This document shows positions 45,958-56,548 of a stretch of 64,000 nucleotides of DNA, one piece after another (within the stretch, counting starts at the first letter, position 1; every line of letters begins with the position of its first letter). A program made the translations under genes and the position numbers. Source of the stretch: Pohlia nutans (lineage: Eukaryota; Streptophyta; Bryopsida; Bryales; Mniaceae); contig CM040085.1 of assembly GCA_022496805.1 (NCBI GenBank), forward strand, positions 31,649,811-31,713,810, written 5' to 3'. Under the pieces are notes generated by a model. That model was not told where the DNA came from. It was given only the letters and a program-made list of their open reading frames with translations, and ran no database searches.

Positions 45958-48900
45958 GACAGGCGCATCGAGGATGCGCTCATTGCGGACGACAAGCGGA
46001 TTAAGGCGGAAGCGGCGGCGGCGAAGGCGCTGGAGAATGCGAAGAAGATCCAGAAGCCGCCGGACGACCGCAACATTGTGCGATCGGAGCAGCCGGTGTG
46101 GGTGGAGGACGAGAAGCAGGCGAATTACATGCACGACAATCGTAATGAAGACGGATTTCTTCGTCCCTACCTGGCGTGGCGGTACATGCTGCGGCAGCTG
46201 GGAGTGAGCGGGACCGACGTGGTGGCCGTGCCATGGCCCAACGACGTCGACAACGAAAGGGCATACCCTCTGTTGAACTGTGAGCGCCACGGCCACGATA
46301 TTTGGATGCATCAAGCGCAGGCGGACGTCACGCCGCAGCTGCCCAGTACCGTCACCCCTGGCCACCTCAATTTCATGTTCTCCAAGATGGTAAGCCACTT
46401 CAATAACATTCTATTCATTGCTTCCTCACTGTAGAGAATTGTCAGTCTATGATTGTAGAATGAAATCAAAAAACTATGCTCCATAACATTCAGTAGCCTT
46501 CATGCCCACTGCCTTTCCTTCACTACAAGCAGAGGCATCGTTTCTCACTCTGGAGGATACTCACTTTTCACTCTACATGCTTGTCCTACGTGACGAATCG
46601 CATTCATCAAGTCCAACCAAAAAATTGGTGAGTGCAAAGTGGCGTTGTTTGACTCACAAAAGGAGTGAAAAGCGACACCTTCTCCTTGTAGTGCTTCATG
46701 CACTCTGCTCATCACCTTGAGCCTCCACCTGTCTTCTTAGCTATTGATGAAGTATTGTTGGGTGTGGAATATTCCACACCATTTACTATAGAGCAAAGGC
46801 AAGGATTGCATGTTATGTCATTGGTTCAAAGGTCGTCTCTAGCAGTTGAGTTTGTGAAAAGTCACTTTCTATGCACTAAATCTATCCCTTCTGGCATGAG
46901 AAGCTATGAATGCAAAATTTCTTTGGAAAGTAAGGGTGTCTTTCGAGAAGTTGATTCTTTGAAGATTGAGAACTTGGGGAGAGAATTCAAGAGCCAACTT
47001 TGTGGCCATTCTCCACAAACCAAGCCGTGACACCCTTTGAATGAGTGTGAAGAGTGAGAATAGTAGCAAACTAGGGGCATTTACCCGCGGAGGAGAAGAA
47101 ATGACGTTACTTTCTCAATCTTCACGTCCATTAGCTACTTTTTGCCACTTAGGGATTCATTGGTTGACTTATTTACTTTTAACAAACAATTAATCCCTCT
47201 AAATCAACGAGCATACCAACACACTTAGACCTCTTCAATATGACTGTCTTTTAAAAAAAATTAGAACATCTTGCATATTTGTCATTGACTATCTTACACA
47301 CTTGTCGATTATTCAAATTATGTTTTAATCAATTTTTTTGGGATTGCATACAGTCAATTAAAGAGATTGTGGTTTGTTGCAAATCTATGTAGGCACGCAC
47401 ACTAAAAAGCAATCTTCTTATTGTAAGACAAAAATCAGTCACTTGGTGTGTAGAATTATTGCGGGTTCCTGATAATCGCGCTCGTTGTATTGCAGCTGGT
47501 ATAAATTACTATACCTAAGCCTCTTTAAAATCATTTTCTATAATACCACATTCTTTTTCTCTAGTATTATATTCTCTCTTTATTCACCAAATCCTACCCT
47601 CCAAAGTAGGTGGACCCAAAATCAACCCTTTAAAACAAATGCATTCTCTTCAATTTAGGGGTTGATTTAGAGGTTCATACTTTGTTCTCATTGTCATACC
47701 TTGTCATTTACACTTGATAAGTATGTAATGATAATGACTTTCATCAAGTGTACAAAGGGTTTTAAATAAACCACCCTTCATGACTCTTGTCACCTCCAAA
47801 TACTTCTCTAATGTCATTTTCCCATCAACACTATATTGTCACGATGTCAAAGAACTCCATATTATCACACGCATTTTGGACACCTCAGTTGTGACATTAA
47901 AGAAGTTTGGGCGTATTACTATATGTAATACAGTGTAGTTGTACTCCAGCTTCAAAGTACAGCTACAGTGTGCAAGGCCATAAGGCTGGCTGGATTTCAT
48001 AGCGATAAGGCTAAAATAAAGTGTCACAGTTGTGTTCTTGTTTCACTGAAAGTAATATTCTATCAGGTTGGTGAGTGAGCTTACCCAATAACATTCAATA
48101 GCCTTCATGCGCACTGCCTTTCCTTCATGCACTTTGCTCATTACCTTGAGCCTCCACCTGTCCACTTACCTACTGATAAAGTACTGTTGGGTGTGGAATA
48201 TTCCACACCATCTACTGTAGAGCCAAGGCACAGACAATGCATGCTACTGAATGTTATGCACTTTGACTTGGTATGTCAGCATATGCCATCTTCAGTTGGC
48301 TAAGTAAAGGATCGTATGAATAAACTTACAGTGTATACGATTGTGAACTGACTCTTCTTTCACAGTTCTGGTTTGTCTTCAGTAGTATTCCATGACCTTG
48401 CTGTCTCTGTTAGCATACTGTATCATCATCTCACGTTCTTCCATATGACAACCGGGTAGCTTAGCTTAGAGTGATGGACCCAGCTGACAATGTGAAATAT
48501 TGTTATGTACAGTACAATTCATATGTCCTGACATTATATCATTCTTGGGGAGCTGTCTCAACACCCTTGAAAAATAAAGTAGATTCTTTTTAAGCAAAAT
48601 CTTAACCCTTTAAGGTCCCGATTCAACACTGTTTTCAAAGATTCGTTATAAAATGTTTGATAAAAAATTAAAATGGAGTTGATGTACAAAGCAAAGTTGT
48701 AAATGTCAATGTGAAGATAACATCTATAAAGTCGGATTCATCATATTTATTATTAATATTTTTTAATTAATTTTGCAAGGTTTTCTCTTGAAATTCAATT
48801 AAAAATCCATAATTAACATTAAAAAATTTAAAAATATTGTAATGAAATTGGAATAACATGTACTACAAGATGGTATGGTTTTCACTATTTGATTCTTCTT

Positions 48901-51900
48901 ATCATGGAAAATCATGTTTAAGGTCTCACTTTTTGAACTAAGAATGAAACTTGACATAAACCACTTTTGCTATTTCTCAAAAACTCTCAATATCTTATCT
49001 TGAAGATCCGTACCGTACAAATGGTAACCGACTAGCACAAGAATTTAAATAAAAATTGAATGGATGAAAAACATCCCCTGCGTGGTGAAGGGACGCGTCC
49101 AGAATCATCCATCGTCCAGATTCTAGACACAGGCGCGTCTAACGGTTAACTCCTAAGTGACTAAACGACCATTTCATGGTCGCTGCCTTTTTTACGGGTT
49201 GTTTAGGATCAAAAATATTTTTGTGAAAAATAAAAATTATTTTTAAATAGGAAATCAAGTCCACTTCCAACCCAATTTGAATCATATCAATCCGAGTTAA
49301 ACTCCAATATTATCTCAGACACCTCAGTATTATCTTACTGTTATAAAATTTACTATTTGGAGAAACTAATGATGTTCTCTCCTTTGAAAAATTTGCCTTT
49401 TTTAATTTTAGAATAGAATGTCTAGTTTTAACCAATCATACCAAATTTCGAATTTTAAAAATAAAATTCGTAATTTTGGTGAATATTAAATGGTAAATGC
49501 TTCTAAATTCATTAAATGAGTATCTAAAACATTTTTTGAAAGTTTGACCATACCGATAATTACTAAACATCGTGCTTCTCATTTACACCTAGATGACATG
49601 AAGTACTTTAATTCAAGTTCAAATTTTTAATTGAATAAATTGATTTTCATGTTTTTATGCTTCGTGGGAAAAATTGCCAAAAATTAGCATTTGCAAGCAT
49701 TGTAGTACAAAATAAATATTATTTCTAGTCCTTCAAATTAATCATTTCAAATAACACATATGTACTAGATGTACTTCATATCAAAAATTGATACCAAAAT
49801 GACGTCACTGGATATTTTAAACAAATGTTTTGGATATTTTTTAAGTAGTTGGGACAAATTCTGATTTTTGTACAAAAAGTCTCTTTCAAAATCTTTAAAA
49901 CTCTTCACTTTTTACATGAATTTTTTTTGTGTATTTCATGAGTGTAGGAAATCAAAACCACATTTGGTAAATTCATTTTTTTATTTTATTTTAAAGTGGG
50001 ACTCATTCAAAGTTGTCATAGGGACTTATTTCAAAGTTAAATGGGCTTTTTGGGGTACCCATATCAGACCATTGTCTAGGGATGAAACACAATATTTTTT
50101 TAGAACCGTGTGTTTGGGGATGAAAAACGTAGGAAGTTAATGTAGGAAGGCAACACAATGAATGAGTATGAGTCAATGTAGGAAGGCAACGAAATGAATG
50201 AATATGAGTCACAATGAATGAGTATGAGTCAATGTAGGAAGGCAACACAATGAATGTGGACTCTTAACCCCTAAAGGACCTGGGGGGTGTTGAACTTAGC
50301 TCTTGTTTTCTTGACTAGCTCTTGTAGCAAGCTCAATTCCTCATTGGTGTGGGGTAATTTTGACGATCCGCACCGTTGAAATTAAAGAAAACTTACATAG
50401 CCTTTTTATGAAAAAAAGATCGACAAAATCGCACAATTTTTGAGAAAATACCACCGTTGAGAAGATTGATGGAACTTGTTTGGGGTATTTTGTACACATG
50501 CTGAAATCGGATTGTTCAAAAGTGCTCCAAAAATTTTGAAATTTTTATTGTGAGTAGAAATCATCATTTTAAACATGTGCAAAAGATTTCAAGTAATTTG
50601 GAGGTGTGAGGAGGAAGATATGAGGGTCTGAAGTGACGCCTAAATACCCTCCGTGCAACTCAAAAAAATCACCAAAAATCGCTCACTCGATGAATTTCCG
50701 ATCAAGAAGTACCTACAGATTTGGCTCTCATAAAGAGCCAGGGTCTCTTTGTTGCTCATCCTACAATTACAAGCCCAAGAACCCGAATTTCCTCACTTTC
50801 TAGTTCCAGAAGCCGCGTGGGGGCCTTACGGTCCTTTAGGGGTTAAATTGATGCAAAAAAATATGTGGTTTTGGACTCTTATTATGAAACGGAGGGAGTA
50901 TGTTTCAGATCGACGATGATTTTTGTGAATGAAATGCTGATGGTGGCATGGGTTTGGAGGCCTTCTTCCTATCTTAGCCAACATGATTCCGGAAATAGAC
51001 CTGTATATTCGTCAACAACTTGCCCTCTGCTTCAAGTATGCTTCAAGTATGCTTCAGGTAATGGAATGCTGCGCCACGAGTTTGTATCTGTCTCATTCCT
51101 TATCTGAGCTAATCCTCAGAGGGCGAGGTCAGTAAATTAAATATTTGCAAATGTTCTTCAAGACTCTCTTCTTGCCAATAAATAATTTTGAAAAAAAAAT
51201 TTGTCAAAAAAATTTGACATTTGTTTCTAGAAATATTGAAGTATACTTGCCTTTTAATTGAATCTTTGAATTGATTTTGCTCTGAATATGCTCTCACTAG
51301 TAGAAGGCCTGTCATTCTTCATTCCCCATTTCGTGGGAACAATGAACAATGGCTGAATATTATGTTTATGTTTTTGTCTTCTTGTGACCAAAACCACTTA
51401 CTAGCACTGACACAGTCCATGTGCCTTGCGCGATTTCATTCCTTTTTCATTTATAGTAAGTGAAAAACGACACATTTCCTACCGATGTCTCAACAAGTGT
51501 AATATTACTGTGGTGCTTCTTGTTAACAGCTGCAATTCAAACATGGAACGATCTCGTTGAACTGGGTTGCATTAAGGGCCTCATTGAGATGGTAAGCATA
51601 TTGACCATTGCTGCATTAGTCCGCGTAGCTCAAATATAATCACTAGTAGAAAAGGTGGCATTGTCGAGGGAGTTGCCCAGGCATGTGGTGCCCAATTCCA
51701 CGTATGCACAGTGGATTTCCCTGGGGAGCGCCACCTTTTCTACTAGTGAATAGAGCATTAAGTTTTTTCCTTTGAGGATTTCTCTTCTATCGTACCCACA
51801 TCCAAGTAATCCTCTTCTACTGTACCCACATGGCAAGCTTGTCCAGAATTAATTATTTTTTGGTTTGACAAATTTATTTATTTTGTCACGTGTTATATAG

Positions 51901-54900
51901 GCATTGATTGTCACCCACAAAATAGTTTTAAGTGACACCAAAATAATTTAATTATTTGCCACTTACAGTGTGGGTACAGTAATGCAACTTACATGTTACT
52001 TGTTGAGTAAGGATTTTTAATGATACCAGCGGTGAAACAATTCTAATTTAAAATGTTATGTGTACAGCTTCAAACAGATGACGTGGTATTAAGATGTAAT
52101 GCACTAGATGCGCTAAATGTCTGTGCTCTTTCATGTGAAGGTAACCTCTCTACTCTTAACCCATGGGCTTATTTAAAAGAGAATAATCAAGAAAAAAGTA
52201 GATTTTCTCAACCAAATCAAGCGTGGATTGGTGTGTTGGAAAGCTACTGAAAAAGCGATCTAAATTGCAAATTTGCGCCTCATTTGAGAGATTGTGGAAT
52301 CGTTGGTAAGCAATCAAAGTTATGAAATTGAACAAGTTTTTAAGGTTGGGGCAGCTGAGATGCTGCAGTGCTTCAGTGGTGGCCAGCAGTGTCCCGCAGA
52401 GCCGTTTTTTCGTTTTTTTTGTTTATTTTTATTTTATTTTTTATTATTTATTATTATTTTTTTAATCCCTCCGAAAATTTAGATGCCTTCCGGGCTGCCC
52501 CGCCCAGGCCCTCTTGACGTTTAAGGGTTAAGGCTGTGTTATCTAATCAAGGATACTCTGAGTCAGCATTTAAGGTAGGAGATTCTAAAACCATTAACCC
52601 CTAAATGCCTATAGCACTCTCCAGATTTGGAGAATTGCAAAGATGCATTATAAAATGCAACTAAGAGGGATATTTTTGAACTTGATGTATGAATAAAAGT
52701 TTTACATTATGAATTTTAGATTCTATCCATATGGTTAGATTTATGATTGCAATGACCAATATTTTTGTATAAAATTTGAAACTTAAATTTCAAAATTCTT
52801 TTGTAATTTGATTACGAAGAAGATATTGAAAATCTGTTGATGAAATTTGTTGTGATGTGTTGAAATGTAATACTCTAAGTGTAATGATTTTTGGAGAATT
52901 TTGGTTGTTTAATTTTATGAGTTGGTTTTTTCAAGAGCATTTTAAAATTAAGATCTTAATTTTTTGGTGAATCGCTGCAACATGAAATGAGGCATAAAAA
53001 TTTCACAAATCATCCCATTTCTAATCGGCTCACACATGCATGAAGCTAAATTCCCATAAAATATATAGTAGAAAATACACACTGCAAAAAGTGCATAACG
53101 GATGAGAAATCGGAGTTTGATTCTGTATATCATTCAAAAATGAATGGTTGAGCAATAAGGGGTTAAATCCAGGGTCTCTATATAAAAGGTGGAACTATAA
53201 GACAATGTCATTTTTTTTTCACAGCGAGTGCGCTCTCTCTTCTTTCCTCTCTGGCACAACTCTATAGGGAGCTCTCTTGTATAATGTCATCTTTGGTGAT
53301 TACCACCGAACCCTGGGTTTAAGAACTTGATCTCATCTCCTACATTGACCCCTTGTCACCAAGAACAACTCATTTGTTCATACTTTTATTTGAACTTATT
53401 AGGAAATGGTGGAAGCATGACTTGTCTAAATTAATATCTATGGCCACTGATCTTCAAGGTTGTCTACTGTCACTTGGTCTAGTCTATGGCTTCCCATTTT
53501 GAAATTACATAAGTGTCATACTCATACATATGTTAACCCTTAAACGGCCCACAAGCCCTTTATGGCCTTATAGTATATTCTGTATTTGGTGGTATTTGAT
53601 CAAATTAACAACGTCCAAACACTTTTCAGTACAAAATACAATTAACAATCATGATAATATGTATATCACAATTCATATACTGAACCACAATTAAACAATT
53701 ATGAGGCTAAATACGGGTTGTAGAGAGGGACCCCAAGGACCTTTTAAGGGTTAAACAATATGACAAAATCACACTCTTACATATGTTAAAATGCTTAAAG
53801 TGACAGAAAATAGGATCCTAAGTTGAACTTTGACATGTTGTATTGGTGTCGTAGTGAGGGATTCGATTGTAAACGATGGTACGACGCTGGCCACTATTGT
53901 GAGCTATCTTGCCAAGGATACAGAAAGCGCCAACGTATGCCATGCCATGGACCTTTGCTCACGGTGCATGGGAAGCCTGAACTATTGCCAAAAGGCCATT
54001 GACCAGGTCCTGGGGGTACGAAAGCACAAACTTCCTTCTCAAAACAAAATCTCATAATCAAGAATGGCCTGATATGGGTACCACTTTTATGCGTCTCACA
54101 TAGTGTGATTTATGTCTAACTCATTTTAAGTGTGCTAAGTTCCATCTTTAACACCATGAATATAGTTGCAGCCATGGTGCCTAAAACACCCTCTAATTTT
54201 TGTAATTCTTCAATGTTAATTTTTCTTACCAAAAAGATATTTCTTGAAAATCACACTATTTTTGGAGGGGGTACCCATATCAGGCCATCATCAATTGAAG
54301 TTTTGAAAGCTCCCTTGTATTTCAAAATTCAGATCTTCATGAGGTGGATGGTCGATAATGTGTGTTGTTGGACAATGTGTGATCAAAGGCGGGTGGTGTG
54401 CCAATTGTTGTGAACAAGGCGAAGACTATAGATCAACCCATGATGGTTTCATGTGGCCGCTTCATCTGCCTTGTTGGGTAAAATGATTCAACCGTTTTAC
54501 TATCCTCTACCTTAGTAGACAATTGGCATGTTTTTTAATAATTATGTGCTTAACACCTAAAGGACCAAGGATTCATGGTTTTAAAATGAAAAATTCAATT
54601 AATCATATTGTGAAATATATAATTCAGATGAGACTAAATTTTGTATCACTAGAAGCAGTGAAGAATAATGTCTATAATGATCAAAAAACAAACAAATTTG
54701 AACAAAAGGAAGTCCACATAGAACCTACTCAATATTACTAAAAAAAATACAAGGCCCAATTTGGACTTCTTGATCTTTTAGGGGTTAATTTCAGTCGTAT
54801 ATTTTGGATGTGGTATTGGTAGATGGTTTTATCTGTGATGCAGAAAATGTAGTTTTGTTCCATTTTAAAATGTTTTAAATCAGCCATTGTCTGCTCTAGA

Positions 54901-56548
54901 ATAAAAAGTGTTCTGTTGCAACTTGTGGTCTTTGATTCTGTTTCTGTTTTCTTCTGTCTCGAACATGTATTCTCTGTTTTTTTTAAACCCCTGGTTTGGA
55001 TGTTGGACTCTCCAAATTAAAAGCTTGGCAAAGTGCTTATAAGGGCCGCTTCACACTATGGCCAAAGGTCGAGAGGCCGTCGGTTTCCACCAATCAAATT
55101 GCAAGAAACCATGGTTTCGGCCTCTCGACCCTTCACACTAGAGGCCAAAGTCCAAAGGCCGTGGACCTTCAAAATGCTTATATGGCAACACTTTTTGACC
55201 AAGGTGACGGCCTCTCGAGAGGAAGTTTGGGTCCTACATTTTGCAAGACCCGTCACTATGGTCGAGAGGCCGTCGATTTCTTTTCATAAAAAATGAAACT
55301 ATATTTTATTGGCTATTTTCAGTAGATTTCTTTGGACTCTCAACAAAGTTTGGACTCTCAATCCCACGGCCTCTCGACTTGGACGGCCATAGTGTGAAGC
55401 GGCCCTAAGCATGTTGGGAAAAATGATTCAAATCAACTCTTAGTACCTATTTTTAAAAGTGTAAAGTGTTGCAAATAGCATCCTGAACCTCATGGGGCGC
55501 AGGTTTGATGAGAAGGGAAGAAAACAAGCAGTACAACTTGGGGCTGTGGCAGTTTTTGTCCCCTACTTGGACCATACTGAAAACAGAATCATGGCATATG
55601 GCACAGCAGCACTGTTGAGGTACCGTAACCTGCAGCTTTTAATAATGCTTTTTGCCAAAGTGTCGCATTATCAAGTGTCATAGTCGTATTACAGCATAAC
55701 ATTCAGTAGCATGCACTGACTCTCTACCTTGGCTCTACAGTAGATGGTGTGGAATATTCCACACCCAACATAACTTCGTCAATAGCTAAGTGGACAGGTG
55801 GAGACTCAAGGTGATGAGCAAAGTGCATGATGGAAAGGCAGTGGGCATGAAGGCTACTGAATGTTATAGGAGGGAGTTTTGAACTAGAAAAATTTGGGAA
55901 ACAAGAAAAGTGTCGCATTTACGAGGTTGTCATATTATCAAGGTTAGATTGTATCAGCAACATTTTCAATGAGCAAATTGAAAACTTCCTGACGCGCGTG
56001 AGTCATTGCACAGCTTGACACTGGAGATAAAAGGCAAGAAAGATTTCATTTTGGCCAACGGTGTGCCCTTGATGACACCCATGATTCACCTCACTGATGG
56101 CGAGCTCACATTCCTTGCTATGAATGTAAGACATTTCTTCCTTATCCCTCTTGTTAACAATATATTTACACTGGCCTGAAGACCATTGTGAATAGAGTAT
56201 GTTGGGGGTAGTTCGTTCAGCCATGCCTCAGAGCGAGGTCTATCCACTTTAAGGTAAATGCTCCCTTTAAGGTATAGTTAGCTTATAGGAGACGATTATG
56301 ATCTATGTGTGTTAACTCTAATTAATTAATCAATTAATAAACGAATGTGGGTCCTCATGGTGATGCAGCTGATAATCAATGTGACGGAAGATCCAGCTGC
56401 AAGGGCGAAGGTGAAACACGGTATTCAGATATGTCGCACCCTAATTCAACAGACCTTCAATGGCACACTCAAGAAATGTGCTCGCCAGACCATCCAGGAA
56501 CTCCAGTTCACGTCACGGCCCTATCAAAACCTCAGGGATGTCAGGTGA
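45934..56548 (+). CDS. Armadillo-repeat protein, many-exon gene (model incomplete)
   Basis: Exon 1 (45934-46389, 152 codons) starts MVKELSKYDRRIEDALIADD with a charged, coiled-coil-like N-terminus. Later exons encode armadillo-type helices: 50960-51046, 51530-51591, 52068-52140, 53855-54015, 54389-54477, 55479-55619, 56014-56125 and 56369-56548, about 300 residues in consistent phase. Examples are LPILANMIPEIDLYIRQQLA, LVELGCIKGLIEMLQTDDVV and AVQLGAVAVFVPYLD. Phase shows at least one exon is missing between 46390 and 50959, and it is inferred that exon 1 belongs to this gene. The ARM series recalls ciliary ARM proteins such as RSPH14; that link is weak. The introns hold at least ten mobile elements. 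Confidence 0.7.
46483..46816. mobile_element. ATAACATTCAGTAGC MITE with a nested CACTA element
   Basis: It begins ATAACATTCAGTAGCCTTCA, resumes at 46694 with CTTCATGCACTCTGCTCATC, and continues as the copy at 48088-48257 (GTGTGGAATATTCCACACCA). The right terminus is shortened to GCATGTTAT. It is interrupted at 46521-46693 by a CACTA element. It lies in intron 1 of the armadillo gene. Confidence 0.82.
46521..46693. mobile_element. Nested CACTA-type MITE, 173 bp, duplication CTT
   Basis: It begins CACTACAAGCAGAGGCATCG and ends CCTTCTCCTTGTAGTG, flanked by CTT at 46518-46520 and 46694-46696. The sibling host element at 48088 reads TTTCCTTCATGCAC without interruption, which is the empty site. 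This fixes both boundaries and the 3-bp duplication. Confidence 0.93.
46930..47050. repeat. Dispersed repeat shared with the 8-kb region
   Basis: AGATTGAGAACTTGGGGAGA and GCCAACTTTGTGGCCA match the opposite strand of about 8130-8190. It ends near GTGACACCC. A second copy of the unit seen in intron 1 of the M41-like gene. Confidence 0.5.
47051..48087. other. AT-rich intron DNA of the armadillo gene
   Basis: No exon or element recognised. At least one armadillo-gene exon should lie somewhere in 46390-50959, but I could not locate it. Confidence 0.35.
48088..48257. mobile_element. ATAACATTCAGTAGC MITE, 170 bp
   Basis: Ends ATAACATTCAATAGCC and GCTACTGAATGTTAT. The interior GTGTGGAATATTCCACACCA is palindromic. 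It is the uninterrupted sibling of 46483-46816 and 55696-55867. Confidence 0.88.
48606..49145. mobile_element. Possible TTAA-flanked element, weak ends
   Basis: TTAA at 48602-48605 is followed by CCCTTTAAGGTCC, and TTAA at 49146-49149 is preceded by GCGTCTAACGG. The inverted match is poor, so only the left end is convincing. Confidence 0.4.
49180..49560. repeat. Copy of the repeat that hosts the 18.3-kb TTAA element
   Basis: AACCCAATTTGAATCATATC, CTTCTAAATTCATTAAATGA and nearby tracts match 18300-18354 plus 19536-19800. A shorter related piece occurs near 62020-62095. TTAA at 49297-49300 corresponds to the insertion point in the other copy. Confidence 0.8.
50041..50075. repeat. Solo end of the GGTACCCATATCAGGCCAT element
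   Basis: GGGGTACCCATATCAGACCA matches the right end of the element at 54064-54288. No left partner found. Confidence 0.5.
50133..50256. repeat. Irregular minisatellite (ATGTAGGAAGGCAACACAATG)
   Basis: Three copies of AATGTAGGAAGGCAAC plus A/G AATGAATGAGTATGAGTC units, period about 37-46 bp, ending directly at the TTAA element that starts at 50268. Confidence 0.85.
50268..50842. mobile_element. TTAA-flanked element with perfect 13-bp ends, 575 bp
   Basis: TTAA at 50264-50267 and 50843-50846 flanks CCCCTAAAGGACC and its exact inverse GGTCCTTTAGGGG. This is the cleanest member of the family in the window. No coding capacity. It lies in an intron of the armadillo gene, 117 bp upstream of the exon at 50960. 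Confidence 0.9.
51295..51487. mobile_element. CACTA-type MITE, 193 bp, duplication TCT
   Basis: It begins CACTAGTAGAAGGCCTGTC and ends CATTTCCTACCGATG, a mutated TAGTG end, flanked by TCT at 51292-51294 and 51488-51490. It is in reverse orientation relative to 9736-9930 and 24154-24344. Confidence 0.9.
51641..51749. mobile_element. Very short CACTA MITE, 109 bp, duplication AAT
   Basis: The ends CACTAGTAGAAAAGGTGGC and GCCACCTTTTCTACTAGTG are perfect 19-bp inverses, flanked by AAT at 51638-51640 and 51750-51752. The interior is unrelated to the 191-195 bp family. Confidence 0.94.
52598..53162. mobile_element. TTAA-flanked element, 565 bp
   Basis: TTAA at 52594-52597 and 53163-53166 flanks ends CCCCTAAATGCC and GCAATAAGGGG. 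The interior matches 12414-12978, for example ATTATGAATTTTAGATTC and GTAATGATTTTTGGAGAATT. Lies in an armadillo-gene intron. Confidence 0.75.
53537..53750. mobile_element. TTAA-flanked element, 214 bp
   Basis: TTAA at 53533-53536 and 53751-53754 flanks CCCTTAAACGGCCC and AAGGACCTTTTAAGGG. Short non-coding element in an armadillo-gene intron. Confidence 0.78.
54064..54288. mobile_element. Inverted-repeat MITE (ATGGCCTGATATGGGTACC), 225 bp
   Basis: Perfect 19-bp inverted ends, ATGGCCTGATATGGGTACC and its complement. A related solo end lies at 50041-50075. No convincing target duplication, so the superfamily is open. Confidence 0.8.
54554..54784. mobile_element. TTAA-flanked element, 231 bp
   Basis: TTAA at 54550-54553 and 54785-54788 flanks CACCTAAAGGACC and GATCTTTTAGGGG. 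The interior GATTCATGGTTTTAAAATGA is shared with 8925, 23287 and 57160. Confidence 0.87.
55043..55405. mobile_element. PIF/Harbinger-like MITE, 363 bp, duplication TAA
   Basis: Ends GGGCCGCTTCACACTATGGC and the inverse of GCCATAGTGTGAAGCGGCCC are perfect over 20 bp, flanked by TAA at 55040-55042 and 55406-55408. Subterminal CGAGAGGCCGTCG motifs recur inside. Related to 5889-6363. Confidence 0.93.
55696..55867. mobile_element. ATAACATTCAGTAGC MITE, 172 bp
   Basis: Ends ATAACATTCAGTAGC and GCTACTGAATGTTAT. Relative to 48088-48257 it is in reverse orientation. Lies in an armadillo-gene intron. Confidence 0.88.

Noticed and set aside
48606..49145. Firm membership in the TTAA family
   Set aside because: The right end does not form a convincing inverted match; kept only as a weak candidate.
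50865..51107. The 80-codon frame starting at 50865 as the real coding frame
   Set aside because: The alternative frame from 50960 reads as armadillo helices (LPILANMIPEIDLYIRQQLA) and splices to the next exon; the longer frame shows no such features.
54064..54288. A TTAA or TA target duplication for the GGCCTGATATGG element
   Set aside because: Flanks do not agree at any length I tried.
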